A stretch of 64,000 nucleotides of DNA, taken from positions 310,001 to 374,000 of the forward strand of contig JAIQDT010001934.1 in NCBI GenBank assembly GCA_021521415.1. Reading direction: 5' to 3'. The position numbers were made by a program, and so were the translations under genes. The notes beneath the pieces are model-generated. The model did no database searches and had not been told where the DNA came from. It saw nothing but the letters and a program-made list of their open reading frames with translations. This DNA comes from Bidens hawaiensis (lineage: Eukaryota; Streptophyta; Magnoliopsida; Asterales; Asteraceae). Below are positions 45,915 to 58,876 of this stretch, piece by piece (positions within the stretch are counted from its first letter, which is position 1; every line of letters begins with the position of its first letter).

Positions 45915-46755
45915 AAGGGATGAGATTTTTTTCCTGAAAACCCGTACCCGTACCTGTATCCGTACCTGTACGTGTGTATCGGGTACCGGTATGGGTACCC
46001 AAATTTATTGATTATAGGTACGAGTACGTTCGGGTACATGTATGGGTATTACGGGTGTTGGTACCCGTTTATAATATGTAGGGGCTTTTATTAGGTTTCC
46101 AACACTCATGATTTAACTTTCAAACGAGATTTGCAAAACATAATATATATTAGTTGAATAAGTTCATTCTCAATCTATATGTGTATATTTATATATTGTG
46201 TATTCGTATATTTTTATTTCATGTATGTGTAATTGTGTATATCATTAAATAACATGTATTATTTTTATCTCTTGTTTTTCTATAGAAATTGAGGATAAAA
46301 TAAACAAAGAAAAGGAAAAAGGGAAAATGGAAAGATGACTAGCGAAGATTAAACGAATGTTGACTTTCTTTGTATAAGTTAATTTTGGTTTATAGATTTT
46401 GATAAAAAAAATTTGATACTTTGCATGTTTTGGTATTCATAACTTGATTTTGAATGAATTTTATATTATGGTTGATTTGTTTCATTTTTAGTTTTGGTAT
46501 TATGTTTTGGTTGCGGCATTACGGTTATAGTTGTGGTATTACGGTTTTGGTATTATAGATAATTGATTGTCGGCATCGTACCATTACCGATACCTAGTTT
46601 AGTGGAGATTTAAAAAAAAAGAACAAAGGAGTATAAAGCGAGTACCGTACCCAAAGTACCTGTACCCGTACCAAATAATTCGGGTATGCGATTTACTGAT
46701 TTTAGGTACAGGTACTTTCGGGTATAGGTACGGTACGGTCCCGATCTCATCCCTA
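45915..46755. mobile_element. hAT-like non-autonomous element, unit B
   Basis: Ends AAGGGATGAGAT / GATCTCATCCCTA with flanks ATCCTTTG (45907-45914) and CTCCTTTG (46756-46763). The left end preserves GGGATGAGAT, which is mutated in unit A. GGTAC-rich subterminal arrays as in A. Confidence 0.7.
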
Positions 46756-46763
46756 CTCCTTTG

Positions 46764-47284
46764 TAGATATTTGTTGAGTTTGTCCGGTAAGTTTATATTA
46801 TATACACGTATATGTCTATTAATAATAATAATAATAATGCATTAAATGTATTTATTTTGTTATAAAACATGATAACTAATTAGTTTTCTAGTTTATAAGT
46901 TTGACAAAAATTAACAACTATATAATGAAAAGCTAATGTATGAAAAATTGATCACTGAGTCAAGGTTACGCATTGATTTAAATTTAATGGATCATTTAAT
47001 GAAAAATTTTATTTGGGTTTATTAGATTTAAATAATCCTTAATGAATAGAATTGACTGATAATAATCCTTATTCATTTTATCATAAATGGCGATCCCAAA
47101 TTTTAAAAAAGTTGGCCCAATGCCCCCCCCCCCCCCCCACACAAATAAAAGGACTTTGACATTATATTTTTTTTCCTATTCGAACTAATGTTTTAGGGCT
47201 TTTGATCAGAAAAAGAATACGAGTCGATTGATGTATAACTTAACTTGAAACGTGATCCAAACGACTTGAGTTTTGTTAGTTAAA
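46764..47284. other. Gene-free spacer with an expanded poly-C run
   Basis: No gene. The homopolymer near 47123-47138 is 16 C, against 11 in unit A. An (AAT)n run near 46820 is also longer. Confidence 0.6.
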
Positions 47285-47347
47285 GCAGTGTTTCGTCGTT
47301 TTGGAGCATTGTTTTGTCGTTTCGAAGCATTGTTTCGTCGTTTTGGT
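47285..47347. repeat. 21-bp tandem repeat, unit B
   Basis: Three units, as at 17310. Confidence 0.7.
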
Positions 47348-47412
47348 GATTTGAAAAGTACATATTCAATACACTAGTTAGTCGTCAAAATGATTCAATC
47401 TCAAAATAATTA

Positions 47413-47663
47413 CTCCATCCATCCCATTAGAAGTGTCATGGTTTGAAAAATACAAAGTTCAATATAGATTAAATGATTACTCTTTTTCGCTTACCAAATG
47501 ACAACAATGCCCTTGTAAATTGCGTCTATCAATATTATTTATTAATGCTGGTTGTGTGTGTTTAAGGGTAAACTTGGAATTGGCTAATAAATTTTGAAAG
47601 TGAACATTTATAATGGGACAAATAAAAAAGGAAATATGGAAACTTTTAATGGGATGGAGGGAG
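47413..47663. mobile_element. Stowaway-type MITE, unit B (251 bp)
   Basis: Same inverted repeats and TA flanks as at 17438. Confidence 0.85.
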
Positions 47664-47798
47664 TAACACATAACATACTATTTCCAAACTATAAACATCG
47701 ATCTAAGACCAGTTGATGCAAACTGAAATCCTAGTTCATATATAAGAATTAAGATGGAAATAAATAGTACAACAAACTAGTTGAGATTTACAATGTGG

Positions 47799-48093
47799 CT
47801 AGTATTCAGACTCGGGAGAAATTTTTATAGGCATCCCTTTGGAAAGAAACGGGAACGGATCCATGAGAATAGGCTCATCGGCTATATCACCAGCCAGTTA
47901 TATCGTGTTACATCATAATGCACAAACACAATAATATTAAGCTTTGGTAGCCTGAGCATGACAACCTTGGCCCTCCACCAAATGGTATAAAAGCATAAGC
48001 TTGGACTGGATCCGCAAATCTACTCAGGTTGAAACTTATCGGATCTACAAAATACTTTTCATCATAATGTGTTTTGTATTTCGTCCAAATCAT
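47799..48093 (-). pseudogene. CYP716-like P450 fragment, unit B
   Basis: Same C-terminal remnant and frame breaks as at 17824. FNLSRF replaces FNQSRF. It ends directly at the RLP fragment, so the fusion predates the duplication. Confidence 0.8.
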
Positions 48094-48385
48094 GAGATTG
48101 CTCGTCTAAAGAAATTAAGAAGCCTTGTTCTATCTCAGTTGGCTTCACCTGAAAAATCCCGATTGAAATCTCCCACTTGATGCAGTTGACTTTGTTAGAT
48201 CTATCATGGAATCCATTAAAGCTTCAATGCCCTTGCTTTGAGGATTTGCTGCAAAAGTTGACTAGTCTTGAACAACTGCATCTCTTAGGTGTAGGCATTG
48301 ACAACAGTCATTCATGCCTCCTTTCTTGTCTAAGTTTTCTTCTTTGAAGTCAATTGATCTACAGAGTTATCGGCTTTCTTTTTAA
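48094..48385 (+). pseudogene. RLP fragment, unit B
   Basis: Counterpart of 18119-18411, with one additional base deleted (ACAGTCATTC for ACAGTTCATTC), so the LRR frame is broken once more. Confidence 0.8.
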
Positions 48386-48394
48386 TCCAATACA

Positions 48395-48726
48395 TGTAGT
48401 ATATTAATCACTCGTCATCAATAAGTACAAGGGACGTGATGTAATTAGTTGAAAGTATGTTTAAGTATGTATAAAGTCTTTGGGTTAGAGTGTCCATATG
48501 TAAAGTTTGCAACTTGCAAAACACGTGTATGTTGTTTTGTGGTTCTTGAAAGGTTGCAACCCTAATCATCATGTCTTTTGGTGATCTATAAATATATAGG
48601 GGCTGCATCAGAACGTTTAGATCATTCAATCTAAGTTCAAGTTATCAATAAAGATTGTTGATCATATCTTATTGTTCATCATATTTCTTTATTAATTCAA
48701 TATCAAAGACCAAGTTTGGGCCAACA
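48395..48726 (+). mobile_element. Possible solo LTR, unit B
   Basis: Counterpart of 18421-18752; here the TATA region is CTATAAATATATAGG. Ends are tentative. Confidence 0.35.
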
Positions 48727-49445
48727 ATATAGACAACAAATTGGTTGAGTTTCCTAAACAAAGAAGTAAGTTATTTCATGTTAGAGAGTGAACTTGGGAT
48801 GCAACCGGAGAAATAACATGCTATCCGGGCAAATGCCTTAAAGAAATTTAAGCTTGGTAAATTAAAATTTGTTTATGGATATTGATCTACAACATGTATA
48901 ACGAAAATTGAAGGTATGGCGGTCCAAAAGTAAAAAACTAACACAGCTCCCTAACCTGCTAAGATCAAAGAAAACATGACTACTTAGTCTCACCGCAGAA
49001 AGGGGTCTCCTGCGATCAACCTCTGGAGTGAGAATCGGTTATATTATACAAGAGGTTATAAGAGGGTAAGTATGGAGATGGAGTAGAGAGATATAGGATA
49101 AGTGTGAATGAATGTTACCGTTGGGTGAAGTCCTCTTTTTATAGGCATTGAGAAGCTTTTTTGGGAAGCATAAGCTTCTTAAAAGGAAATGGTCAACTCC
49201 TCTTTTAACACATGCAGACAAGTAATACCATTTCAGAGTAACTTGTTTTCTGCTTTTGTCCTGCCATGTCGACATCTATAATTTATGGTATGTTTCAGCT
49301 TTATATCATAACAGAGATGACTTTTATGAGGTTTACTGTAGCGAGGAGCTTCCATGGTCAATCTAGAAGCTTTGGTGAGGAAGCTTTGAGCTTCTTTGTC
49401 TAACAGCTTGTGATTGTTGCTTCTTAACTTCTAGGTTTCCCTGGC
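48727..49445. other. Gene-free region, unit B
   Basis: Counterpart of 18753-19449. No gene recognised. Just left of the LINE there is a short CCTATG insertion relative to A. Confidence 0.4.
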
Positions 49446-52400
49446 CTATGGGTGAGTAAGGGTATCCACGTCATCAATCATGAATCCGACAACCTTCCAA
49501 AGAGCCAAACGAGCCTCAAAGACATCAACAATCTTACACCAATTGCTTATTTTATTCGTATTCGCTCCCACTAATATACCCAAATACTCAAACGGAGACG
49601 ACCCCGACTTGAAGCCCATCATAGAAGCCATCTCCGCCAATTCATTTCCACTCGTACCGAGCCCAAAAAGGTTGGACTTATGAATATTAGCCTTAAGGCC
49701 AGAACACGCATGAAAACACCTCAATATCCTCACCATATTAGCCACATTGAGACGAGACCATTCACCCAAAATTAGGGCATCATCAGCATAAAATAAGTGC
49801 GAAACAACTGGACCATCCTTTGCCAAAGTTAACCCTTTGAATTCCCCTTCTTCAATGGCTTTATAGATCTTGCACGAAAGCGCCTCCATAACAACCAAAA
49901 ATAAAAAATAAGATAGAGGATCCCCTTGACGCAGCCCCTTTTCACTTTGGAATTTAGAAGTAGGCGAACCGTTAACAAGAATGGCCGATCTTGCTGAATG
50001 TAAGACACCTATTATCTAATTACACCACCTCTCAGGAAAGCCTATCTGCTGCAGAATAGAGATCAAGAAACCCCAATTTACATTGTCGCATGCTTTCTCA
50101 AAATCTATCTTCAACAAAAAAAATCCTTTTTATCTTTCTTCTTGACATAATCTCATTAATTAATAAGGCCGGTCTAAGATAAAGCGCCCGCTCAGAAAGC
50201 CCAACTAAGTATCAGAAATAATTGAATCCATAACCTTCTTCAAACGAGCCTCTAAGACCTTCGAGATCACTTTACTAATAATACCAACCAAAGTGATAGG
50301 TCTGTAATCTTTCAGGCTGACCGATTTCTTACATTTTGGGATGAGAGTAATAAAGGCAGAACTGCAACCTCTATTAATCACACCTGTATAAAAAAATTCT
50401 GTGAAAATACCAGAGAAATCCTCTTCAAAAAAACTCCAAAACCTGCGAATAAAATTAAAATTAAACCCATCGGGACTAGGAGCTTTATCTGCACCACAAG
50501 AAAACACTGCCTCCTTTATTTCCTCCTTAGAGAAAGGTTGAATAAGGTCGTCTACAAAGTTCAAAGGAGCCTTCTTAATGTTATCACAACGAAGAGTAGG
50601 TCTAACACGAAGAGCTTATGAGAAATGCTCCCTGAAGAACTTGAGAATCTCCCGTTTGACTAAGCTAGGCTTAAACCCAAACACCATCCACCAAAATCCC
50701 CTGAATAGCATTAACAACCTTCCTACCATTAATCACACCATGAAAATAAGCTGTGTTGTCATCCCCATGCATAACCCAACGAACACGAGACCGTTGTTTC
50801 AAATATTTCAATCTATGTAGTTCCAACTCTTCCAACCCATTTTTACACTCAGCCCAGACCCATTCCTCTTCCTCAACCAGATCTCTGTGTTCCATAGTAG
50901 CTTCAAGACTCTCTAACTCCACCTTCAAAGTGCATGACTCTTCTCCTTCAGTGACGTCCTGTCTAACCTTCCAATTCCGAACTAAATTCCTAAGAAACCG
51001 AAACTTGTTAGATAAAGCAACATCACGAGAACCCGCTGACTGATAACGATCCAAAGCATTCACCAGCATCTCCTCGCATCCATCCCTATCGAGCCAAGAA
51101 TTGAACCATCGAAAAGGTCTCGCACCAAAGTTTTTATTAACCAAAGACAAAAGAATCGGGCAGTGATCTGAAAGGTTCCTAGGAAGTGCTCGACAACAAG
51201 CCTCAGCCCATCTGTTAAAAAATATCCACACACAAGAAATCTATCCAGTTTACTCATTTTACATTTATTCCCCGCGCCTGTCAAAAAAGTGAATCTTTTA
51301 CCCTTCATCCCGTACTCCATGAGACAAGCTTCATCAATAAAAGAATTAAAATCCGAAGCACTCGACTGATTGAATTTCGAATTTCTTTTTTATCTTCATT
51401 TCGAACAGCATTAAAGTCACCGCAAAGGCACCAAAGGCCTTCCCTACCCCTCATAACAGATAGTAAAGCACTCCAAAGAATACATTTATCCACCGTTTTT
51501 TAGGAGCATAAATATTAAGAAAATTTAACTTGGTGTCATCTTCTTTAAGGCGACCAAACACAAGCATGAAGTTCTGATATTTAACAGAGCAATCTTTCAA
51601 AACAACACTAGGGTCCCACACCATCAACAAACCCAGATCTGCCTAATGAGTCAACACCTTCCCATTCAAATTTTTTCTACCCCAAAATCGATTAGGTTTA
51701 AAATTATTAACATGACTACACAAAGTCTCCTGCAATGCAATAACAGACACACCATTTTCCTCCTTTAACTTTTTAACCCAATTATCTTTCCCAACAACCC
51801 CAACACCTTTAGTATTTAAGGATAAAATATTCATTCCAAACCTGCTTGTACACCTTCCTTAGCAATATTCTCCTTAATGAAATCTTCACAGACCTCAACT
51901 TGAGCGCCTAGCTTAACACCCACTACAATTGTCGCTTGTGTCTCCGCCTCAATGACACTCTTTGCATTAAAATCACTGTTACCCGAGGATAAAGGAAACC
52001 CCTTTCCGACCGAAGACCGACCCTCCTCTTCCTCTGTTCCCAAAGCATGCCCCTCATCATAATCCTCTGAGCTCCACCATCATAATCCTCTTGAATTTGA
52101 ATCCCTTCCTCATTAAGCCCAAGAAGTTAATCTAGTCCAAAAGGGTCAACACCTTTGGGCTTTTTCCCTATCTTATTCTTTTCTAAGCTACTAGAGTAGC
52201 TTGGGCTGGGTCGGCCCACACCTGAGAAAACCTGTTTCTTTTTACGTTTGTTCACATTGCAAATTAAGTCTTCTAGAAACTCATGAACCTCCACTTTATC
52301 AAAATCAAATTTGTCTCCGAAAATAAAAACCTCCTCATTAATACCTTCCTTTAAATTCCCAACAATTACGGAAGGGTCAATATTCTGCATTAAAGAGCCT

Positions 52401-55400
52401 TCCGTTTCCGGACTAACGGAACCGTTACCCTTCTGGCCGGCCATGTCAGCTTTGACACCATCCTCCGGATCATCACCGTCGCCACCTTTGATTCCACCCT
52501 CAGCCTCTGCTTCACAATTATCAACATCCATTCCCTCGCCGTCAACCTCCTCCGACACGTCCCAGTCTCCCTCTCCTCCGACACCCAAACCTGAAAACTC
52601 TTGTCGCGCCATTGAAGTATAATCTACTCTGCCATCCGCTTAACATCGCCTGTTAACACTCCAATGTATTCATAAGATAGGTCCGAATCATCCCAAACAC
52701 CTCACTCACCTTGTCTATAACTTCACTTGCAAGCAATTGAAGAACCCCTGTAACTTTAGCCATGCAAGACGTTCATAACCCAAAGTGCCCTCCCAAACAT
52801 AGACAGACGTTAATTTCCCAATAATCTCTTTGGACGCTTCAAACGCTGTTGTTGCCGAGTCCTTTTCCTCATAGGATATCATCACCATCATACAACCTAA
52901 ATATTGAACCTTACCTTCGACATGATGCAATTCCTTTTGAATGATTTTGATGTTTTTAAGGTGTCCAAATCAATCATCTTCGCAATAAGGCTCTCCCATG
53001 TAGACTCTTATACGCATTAACCCGGTCCTCAACAACAACCACCCGGTACTTCCTGACAGAATCAAGCCTTCCGGTGAGCGCCTCCTTAAAGGATCTTCCA
53101 TCCAAATTGAACATTGTAGTCATACCCTTATCGGAAGAAAAATCTGTCCCATCTTTCTTTTTAGAACCACCGTGTGTGTCATTGGTAGCCTTGTAACCAA
53201 TGTTAATTTCACCATATTCCAATGTGAACCTTGCTACATTTGCTCTTAACACTACAAATAAAAAGCCATTTAGCGACACACACTTTTAATGACATTTTGT
53301 TTTTTGTGCCACTAATTTAGACTTTTAATGGCACTTTGAGAATACTATATTTGTTTGACAAACGTTTTAGAGGCATTTAAATTATGTGTCACTAATTTAT
53401 ATTTTTAACGTCACTTTGTATTTATCATGACACATTTTTAGTGACATTTAAAATGCTTATGAAATTGTTATGATCACTTATTGAGTAATTATAAAACAAG
53501 AATTATTTTACTATAACCAAAAAATTTGACAATGAAATATTTAAAGTAATTTTCAAAATCATTTTATATCCAAATAAATATGATTCTGATAACTAAATGT
53601 TAGTGATAATTGATGAGTAAAGTCTAGTTATTTTGATCATAAACATAAGCCAACGAGTAAAGACGAAATTTTAAAATTAAAAATTTATCTCCTTCGAAAA
53701 TTCAGTATAAAATATTTTCACCCGAATTTGAATATATCCGCTCGAATTTGCAAATTTCCCTCGTTGTTTCTCCAAAAAATTATTGATGTCCCGCTCCTTT
53801 GTAAATCACCCAGTTGAATACTAGTTGATGAAGTCATTCTTATGTCTCGAGAAACCCTAATCCCGAGCCGCCAAAGTTTTTTTCAACGACCTCTTCTTTC
53901 CGGAATCAGTGAAGTCCTCTCATGATCAATTGGTAAGGCATTCGACGACCCTCACAATCTAATTTAGTCTCACAATGGTCTCGTTATCCTAATTGATTCA
54001 ACAGGTTCGACACATCCTAATTAAGCTACATATTCTTCATCCTAATATTGTTAGCTTTAAATCACAAATCGCCTTAACTTGACAGATTCACAACCCTAAT
54101 CGAGTAATTGCTTGAAATCCTAAGACTGGAGTTCATGTTTTTTTACTAGTTTTGACTATGGTGATTTGATAACTGTATAATTTTATTTTGTGTAGGCAAG
54201 AACTATTCATCCTGCAGTTTCTCATCTATGAAAAATTTTGTGGTGAGTTTTTGACTTTTAATTTAATTTATTTTTAGTTTGACATATATTTTTTTAATAA
54301 TGCACATGCTGTATAAATCAGACCCCATATTATGTGCCTTTGTTTTTTGGTTGCTGCATTGAGACAGTTTATGGTGGTGGTCGAAAGGATCATTAGATGA
54401 AAATAATGCATGCTCCATTACAATAAATCAAGGTTAGAACCAAATTAGTTATGCCATATAATAGTCATTCTCTTCATACTATTTACTGCATCTGGCCTCA
54501 TGATAATTGCAAGAATCTTTTTTCTTAAACACTGGTTCGACAATTCAGGGTTTGTCCATGTAATAATTTTTTAGTAACATGATTTGTGTGACCCTTTTTT
54601 TAAAGGTTTTATCGTTTTACACTTAAATTTACTTAATGGTGTGAAGAAAATAAACACAAACGTTCCCTTTTGGGTTTGGTTCATTCGATTAACATTGGTT
54701 ATTTTGGTTTCATGCGCACCACTATGTCAACGTATATGTTTAAAAAGTAGTAAAATATATAATTCTTGTATATTTGTTTTGTAAGGATGAAGGCCCACAT
54801 AGTCTTTTAGCAAAGAGCTTGGCCTATCAAAGAACGAGATGAGAAAACTTCTTTTCACTGTAGCTCATCGGTTTTAGGTGTACGAAATGTGTTTTAAAAC
54901 ATTTTAATAAATTTTGGTGTTTGTGATAATGAAATTTTAATTATTTTTTCTATTGCTTAGTTGCTTTTGATGGTGTTACGGAGATTTTAGTGTGAGCAAG
55001 CTGAAGTCTTCTAGAGGCTATTATGAATATGATCCTCAAAGTGTGGCAAAATGACAAACATTAATCTTCAACGTAAGGCGTCATGAATATTTCTCGGCTC
55101 TAATAATCTGTGTGACAAGCCCGCTAGAGAAAGTTCAAGGTTTGTAAATGTATGAGTTAATGGTTTCTCAAAAATTTTATTTATGTATTATGTGTTAATT
55201 GTCATTGTAGTAATACTTCAAATCCTAAACCAAAGTGCATTTAGAAGGTTTATATGCTGAGTTTTACTTTGGGCGCCTTTATCTAAATATACGAGTTAGT
55301 TATTGTTCTATATAATTTTGGTGATGCTAATTTTTAATATTTGATTTTGCTCAATTTGATGCTTATGTGAAGAGTTTTTGAAAATACAGGAGATGATCTT

Positions 55401-56480
55401 ATTCTAGGAATTATCTTACCGTAAGCTACATTGTATTGAATTTATTTTGTGAACATAGAATTATATAATCCAGATTGATAGGAAACAATGGAAGGTGGTA
55501 GAGATGGTGTTGCAACCCTTGTAAGAAGGGACTCGGTTAAGACAAGTGCTAAACATGCTGATGAACCTGGGGATGCCTTCTACTTTTCTAGGGAGAACAA
55601 GTGACAAAGTAACAATAGATGACTGACTAGAAACCACATTGGAAGCGATGAGTGCTTTGCTAGTTAATCTTGCAACATTTGTTCGTTTTGTGTTTATATG
55701 TTTGATAACTTAGTTTGGCACTTATTGGAAATTGTTTGTAAACATTTGGAATAAGTTTAAGACGATTGAACTTTTAATTAAAGTAACAATATTTTGTTTT
55801 TACATTTTATGGTTTTATTCTTATTTTATACTATAAATGATTAATGGAAATTCTATCACTAAAATTAGTATGAAATTTACCTACAAATGATTAGTGACGC
55901 AAAATTTTTGCCACAAAATATATTTTTATTGGAAAAAAAAAGTGCCACTAAAAGCTTAAAAAGTTTGTGCGACACAACTAAAAAGTGTCTCTAAAAGGCT
56001 TTAGCGTCACCGCTTCTAATGACACTTTATTTGTCTGCCGCACATTCTTATTCGGGACTTTAGTGGCATTTTTTTGTTATTTAATGACACTTTTTGTATG
56101 TCACTATACGACATTTTTTTTGTAGTGTAACCAATAGTCACCCATACGAATAGCACAAGAATTCTCACCATCTCTTGTTTGTCTTTCACATCCAACATGG
56201 TTACAAAACCAAACCTGTTACCAAATCTATCCCGTTTCCTCGCAATATACAAGTCGAAAATCTCCCCATGTTGTCGAACGAAATCAGCCAAATTGTTACC
56301 GCTGCACTTCTTCGGCAATTTTGAGACAAAAAACTTTGTTAAACGACCTTGAATCTTTTCCGGGATGGGTTTCCGTCGGCTGCCCATCGAGTTAATCTTT
56401 TCCGGGATGGGTTTCCTTGAATCATTAATATTTGACACAACACTAATAACACGATCATAACAAACTGAAAATTCATTCAT
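49446..56480 (-). mobile_element. Decayed LINE, unit B, split by a CACTA element
   Basis: Same structure as 19450-26508. Extra frameshifts relative to A break the endonuclease block (near 51230 and 51390), and two short deletions lie in the DUF4283-like region (52745-52790). FYADD, the RT blocks and the RRM are still visible. ORF1/ORF2 overlap ATGA at 51831-51834. Confidence 0.9.
53250..56127. mobile_element. CACTA transposon, unit B
   Basis: Same CACTACAAA ends and TAA duplication (53247-53249 and 56128-56130) as at 23274, differing by small indels. The 38-codon MEGGRDGV... frame is retained near 55488. Confidence 0.85.
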
Positions 56481-56697
56481 ATTTTGAATTTTGAAACTAT
56501 TTTGTTACTTTATGATTTACATTCATAAATCATATAATAAAAATATACACGGTAAGTCGGTAAGTTGTAATAAATTTAATTACTTACCTAAGACATATAT
56601 ATGGTAAGTTCAAAATACACCGTCAAACAAATCAATATATCTTGATTTAATCTTCATCTCCGACTATAATCACATATTTTCATAACTACATACAAGA

Positions 56698-57948
56698 ATG
56701 GCGATCAAAAGATTACGTGAAGAACAAGAAACCAAAACCTTGGTGAAAAGATTACATGAAGAACAACAAGAAACCAACACAACAATGGCGGATAGGCTTA
56801 CGGCATTACCAGAAGACCTACAGTTTCGAATTCTTTCATCTCTTGAAACCGAACAAGCGTTTAAAACCTCGTTGTTGTCGAAAACATGGTCTTCTAAATG
56901 GACTTATGTTCCTTTTCTCAAATTCAGTTCCTATAGGTTTAAAAAACTCAATGATTTCGATAAATTCGTTTACGCTGCGTTATCTGTTCGTCGGTCGACT
57001 CAGTTGGTTAAACTAAGCTTCACACGCAGTGGAATATGCAGTGCCAAGATCTTGAAAAAGGTTTTTGATTACGCGGTTAAGGAAGGTGTTGAAGAACTCG
57101 ATGCAAATATTATCCGGGCTAGAAAAGACACGAGTTGGCCGAACATGTCGCTTGCTTCATGGGATTCGTTAAAAAGGTTGAAGCTTGACAGCCTCGAACC
57201 CATGTGTTGCTCGTTTTTTGGACCAAGATCTGGATCGTTCAAAAATCTAGCAAATTTGTATCTCAAAAGGGTGATAATTACGGATCTTGATCCGTTTTCA
57301 GGGTTTCCCGCGTTAAAGAAGTTAAAGTTGGTTTGTTGTCATCTTCAAACAGATGGAAACACTTTGAAGGTACACGCTCCGTGTCTTTTGGAGTTAACAA
57401 TTGTGTACTACAGTAAATATGTCAACCGATGTAATCTTACCACTCCAAACCTTGAATACTTCGAGTTTCGGGGGAATAATTTCCCACGGTTTGAAGTTAC
57501 ACTCGGTCTCCCTGTTCTTGAAACGGCGATTATCAAGTACAATGGATTTTGCAAGAAACTTGAAGAGAGGACACTGTTTGATGATCTTATAATGGTGTTT
57601 GAGGTTTTATGCAACGTGAAATCACTTACGATTTACTCATCTGTTGTTCATCTGCTCTCGTTGTTTCTAGAGGAGTTGGAGAATCGGTGTTCACCCTTTC
57701 GGGATTTGAAGACTTTGGGGGTGGATTTTAGTTTATTTTATCAGCAGAAGTTGTTTGAAGGCAACTGCAGATCGTTTGGTGAAGCTTTTAGATATGTTTT
57801 CGATGTGAAACGTTACTTGTTACACAAGTCACCTGGTGCCAATTGCACTATGAGATATCCTGGTGAGCAGAAAGCACAACGTCTACATTCTCCATGTTCA
57901 AACGCGCATAAATGCGTTTGCAGGCCATTCAATACAATTATACTGTGA
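56698..57948 (+). CDS. F-box/LRR-type protein, intact copy (unit B)
   Basis: 416 residues, one exon. The F-box lies at about residues 31-70 (MADRLTALPEDLQFRILSSL...TSLLSKTWSSKW), the SKP1-binding module of SCF ubiquitin ligases. It is followed by irregular leucine-rich repeats with LKRLKLDSL, FPALKKLKLVCC and LLELTIVYYS spacing, as in plant F-box/LRR (FBD-like) proteins. The N-terminal extension of about 30 residues carries a duplicated KRL(R/H)EEQ(E/Q)ET segment. A second ATG (residue 31) directly at the F-box matches the usual start of the family and may be the real one. The substrate is unknown. The C-terminal end is unusually Cys-rich (CSNAHKCVC). The unit A copy lost 4 bp at this very F-box. 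Confidence 0.85.
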   Translation: MAIKRLREEQETKTLVKRLHEEQQETNTTMADRLTALPEDLQFRILSSLETEQAFKTSLLSKTWSSKWTYVPFLKFSSYRFKKLNDFDKFVYAALSVRRSTQLVKLSFTRSGICSAKILKKVFDYAVKEGVEELDANIIRARKDTSWPNMSLASWDSLKRLKLDSLEPMCCSFFGPRSGSFKNLANLYLKRVIITDLDPFSGFPALKKLKLVCCHLQTDGNTLKVHAPCLLELTIVYYSKYVNRCNLTTPNLEYFEFRGNNFPRFEVTLGLPVLETAIIKYNGFCKKLEERTLFDDLIMVFEVLCNVKSLTIYSSVVHLLSLFLEELENRCSPFRDLKTLGVDFSLFYQQKLFEGNCRSFGEAFRYVFDVKRYLLHKSPGANCTMRYPGEQKAQRLHSPCSNAHKCVCRPFNTIIL

Positions 57949-58582
57949 TTAGCAAACATTCCATGATTGAACTAGCTAGAGATATTGATTTGTAAACCGT
58001 GAACCTCACTATTGCAATTTAATGAAAGTTATTTCTTTTTTACTACTGTTAATATTTATATATCATAATTGTTACATGATATCTATTTCCTTATTGTTAT
58101 GTTATGTTAAGTAAGATTGTTTCGCCCCAAGCAAAGCAATTGTGGTATAGTTCTTTTACTTATAATCTTCATATGCTCCATCAAAATTAATCGTACATTT
58201 AAGTGCCTATAGTGTCAAAGGTGTTATCTTTTATTTGGGAGAATTTCATAAGCATTGGCCTTTGGAAATTGATTATGCTAATTATTATTTGGGTTGGGTT
58301 AACAGTTGATGGGTGCTAGATCATCTTTTGTTCGAGTGATTCTATTAGAACACGTTCCAAAGAAGTTCGAGAATGAAAATTTACCCGAATGAGTCACTTT
58401 GAACTTTGAGATAAATCAAACCGAATTTAGTTGAGTTTTAACAAACTACTGTTAAAGCGGAATAATTAAAAACCAAATTTGGACGAAGTTAGTCTTTGGA
58501 ATAACTAAATTCTAAGGCAAATAACAGTAATAACTAAATAATTATGAAAAATTTATTGTATTACAGTTTACACAACAATATT
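57949..58582. other. F-box 3' flank, kept only at the B/C junction
   Basis: AT-rich, gene-free sequence following the F-box stop; the 3' UTR presumably lies in the first 150 bp. Unit A lost this whole segment: its homology ends after TTAGCAAAC at about 27978. Confidence 0.6.
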
Positions 58583-58876
58583 AGCAAAGCTCCGGCGGGT
58601 TAACTACAACTTCCGCGGACCGCTAACAGATCTCCCACATGTAATTTACATCATGCGCGAGCCATTAGCAAAGCTCCGGCGGGTTAACTACAACTTCCGC
58701 GGACCGCTAACCGAACTCCCGCATGTCATGTCCATCATGCGCGAGCCATTAGCAGAGCTTCGGCGGGTTAGCTACAACTTCCGCGGACCGCTAACCGAAC
58801 TCCCGCATGTCATGTCCATCGTGCGCAAGCCATTAGCAGAGCTCCGGCGGGTTAGCTACAACCTCCGCGGACTATA
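58583..58876. repeat. 84-bp GC-rich tandem repeat, about 3.5 units
   Basis: Units start at 58583, 58667, 58751 and 58835, with cores AGCTCCGGCGGGTTA and CTTCCGCGGACCGCTAAC. More diverged copies (AAGTTCCGGTAGGTCAA) follow to about 58970. Being divisible by three, the array stays open (58653-58877, a 28-residue period), but it belongs to the internal region of the Gypsy-type element and I do not call it coding. It is absent at the A/B junction. Confidence 0.85.
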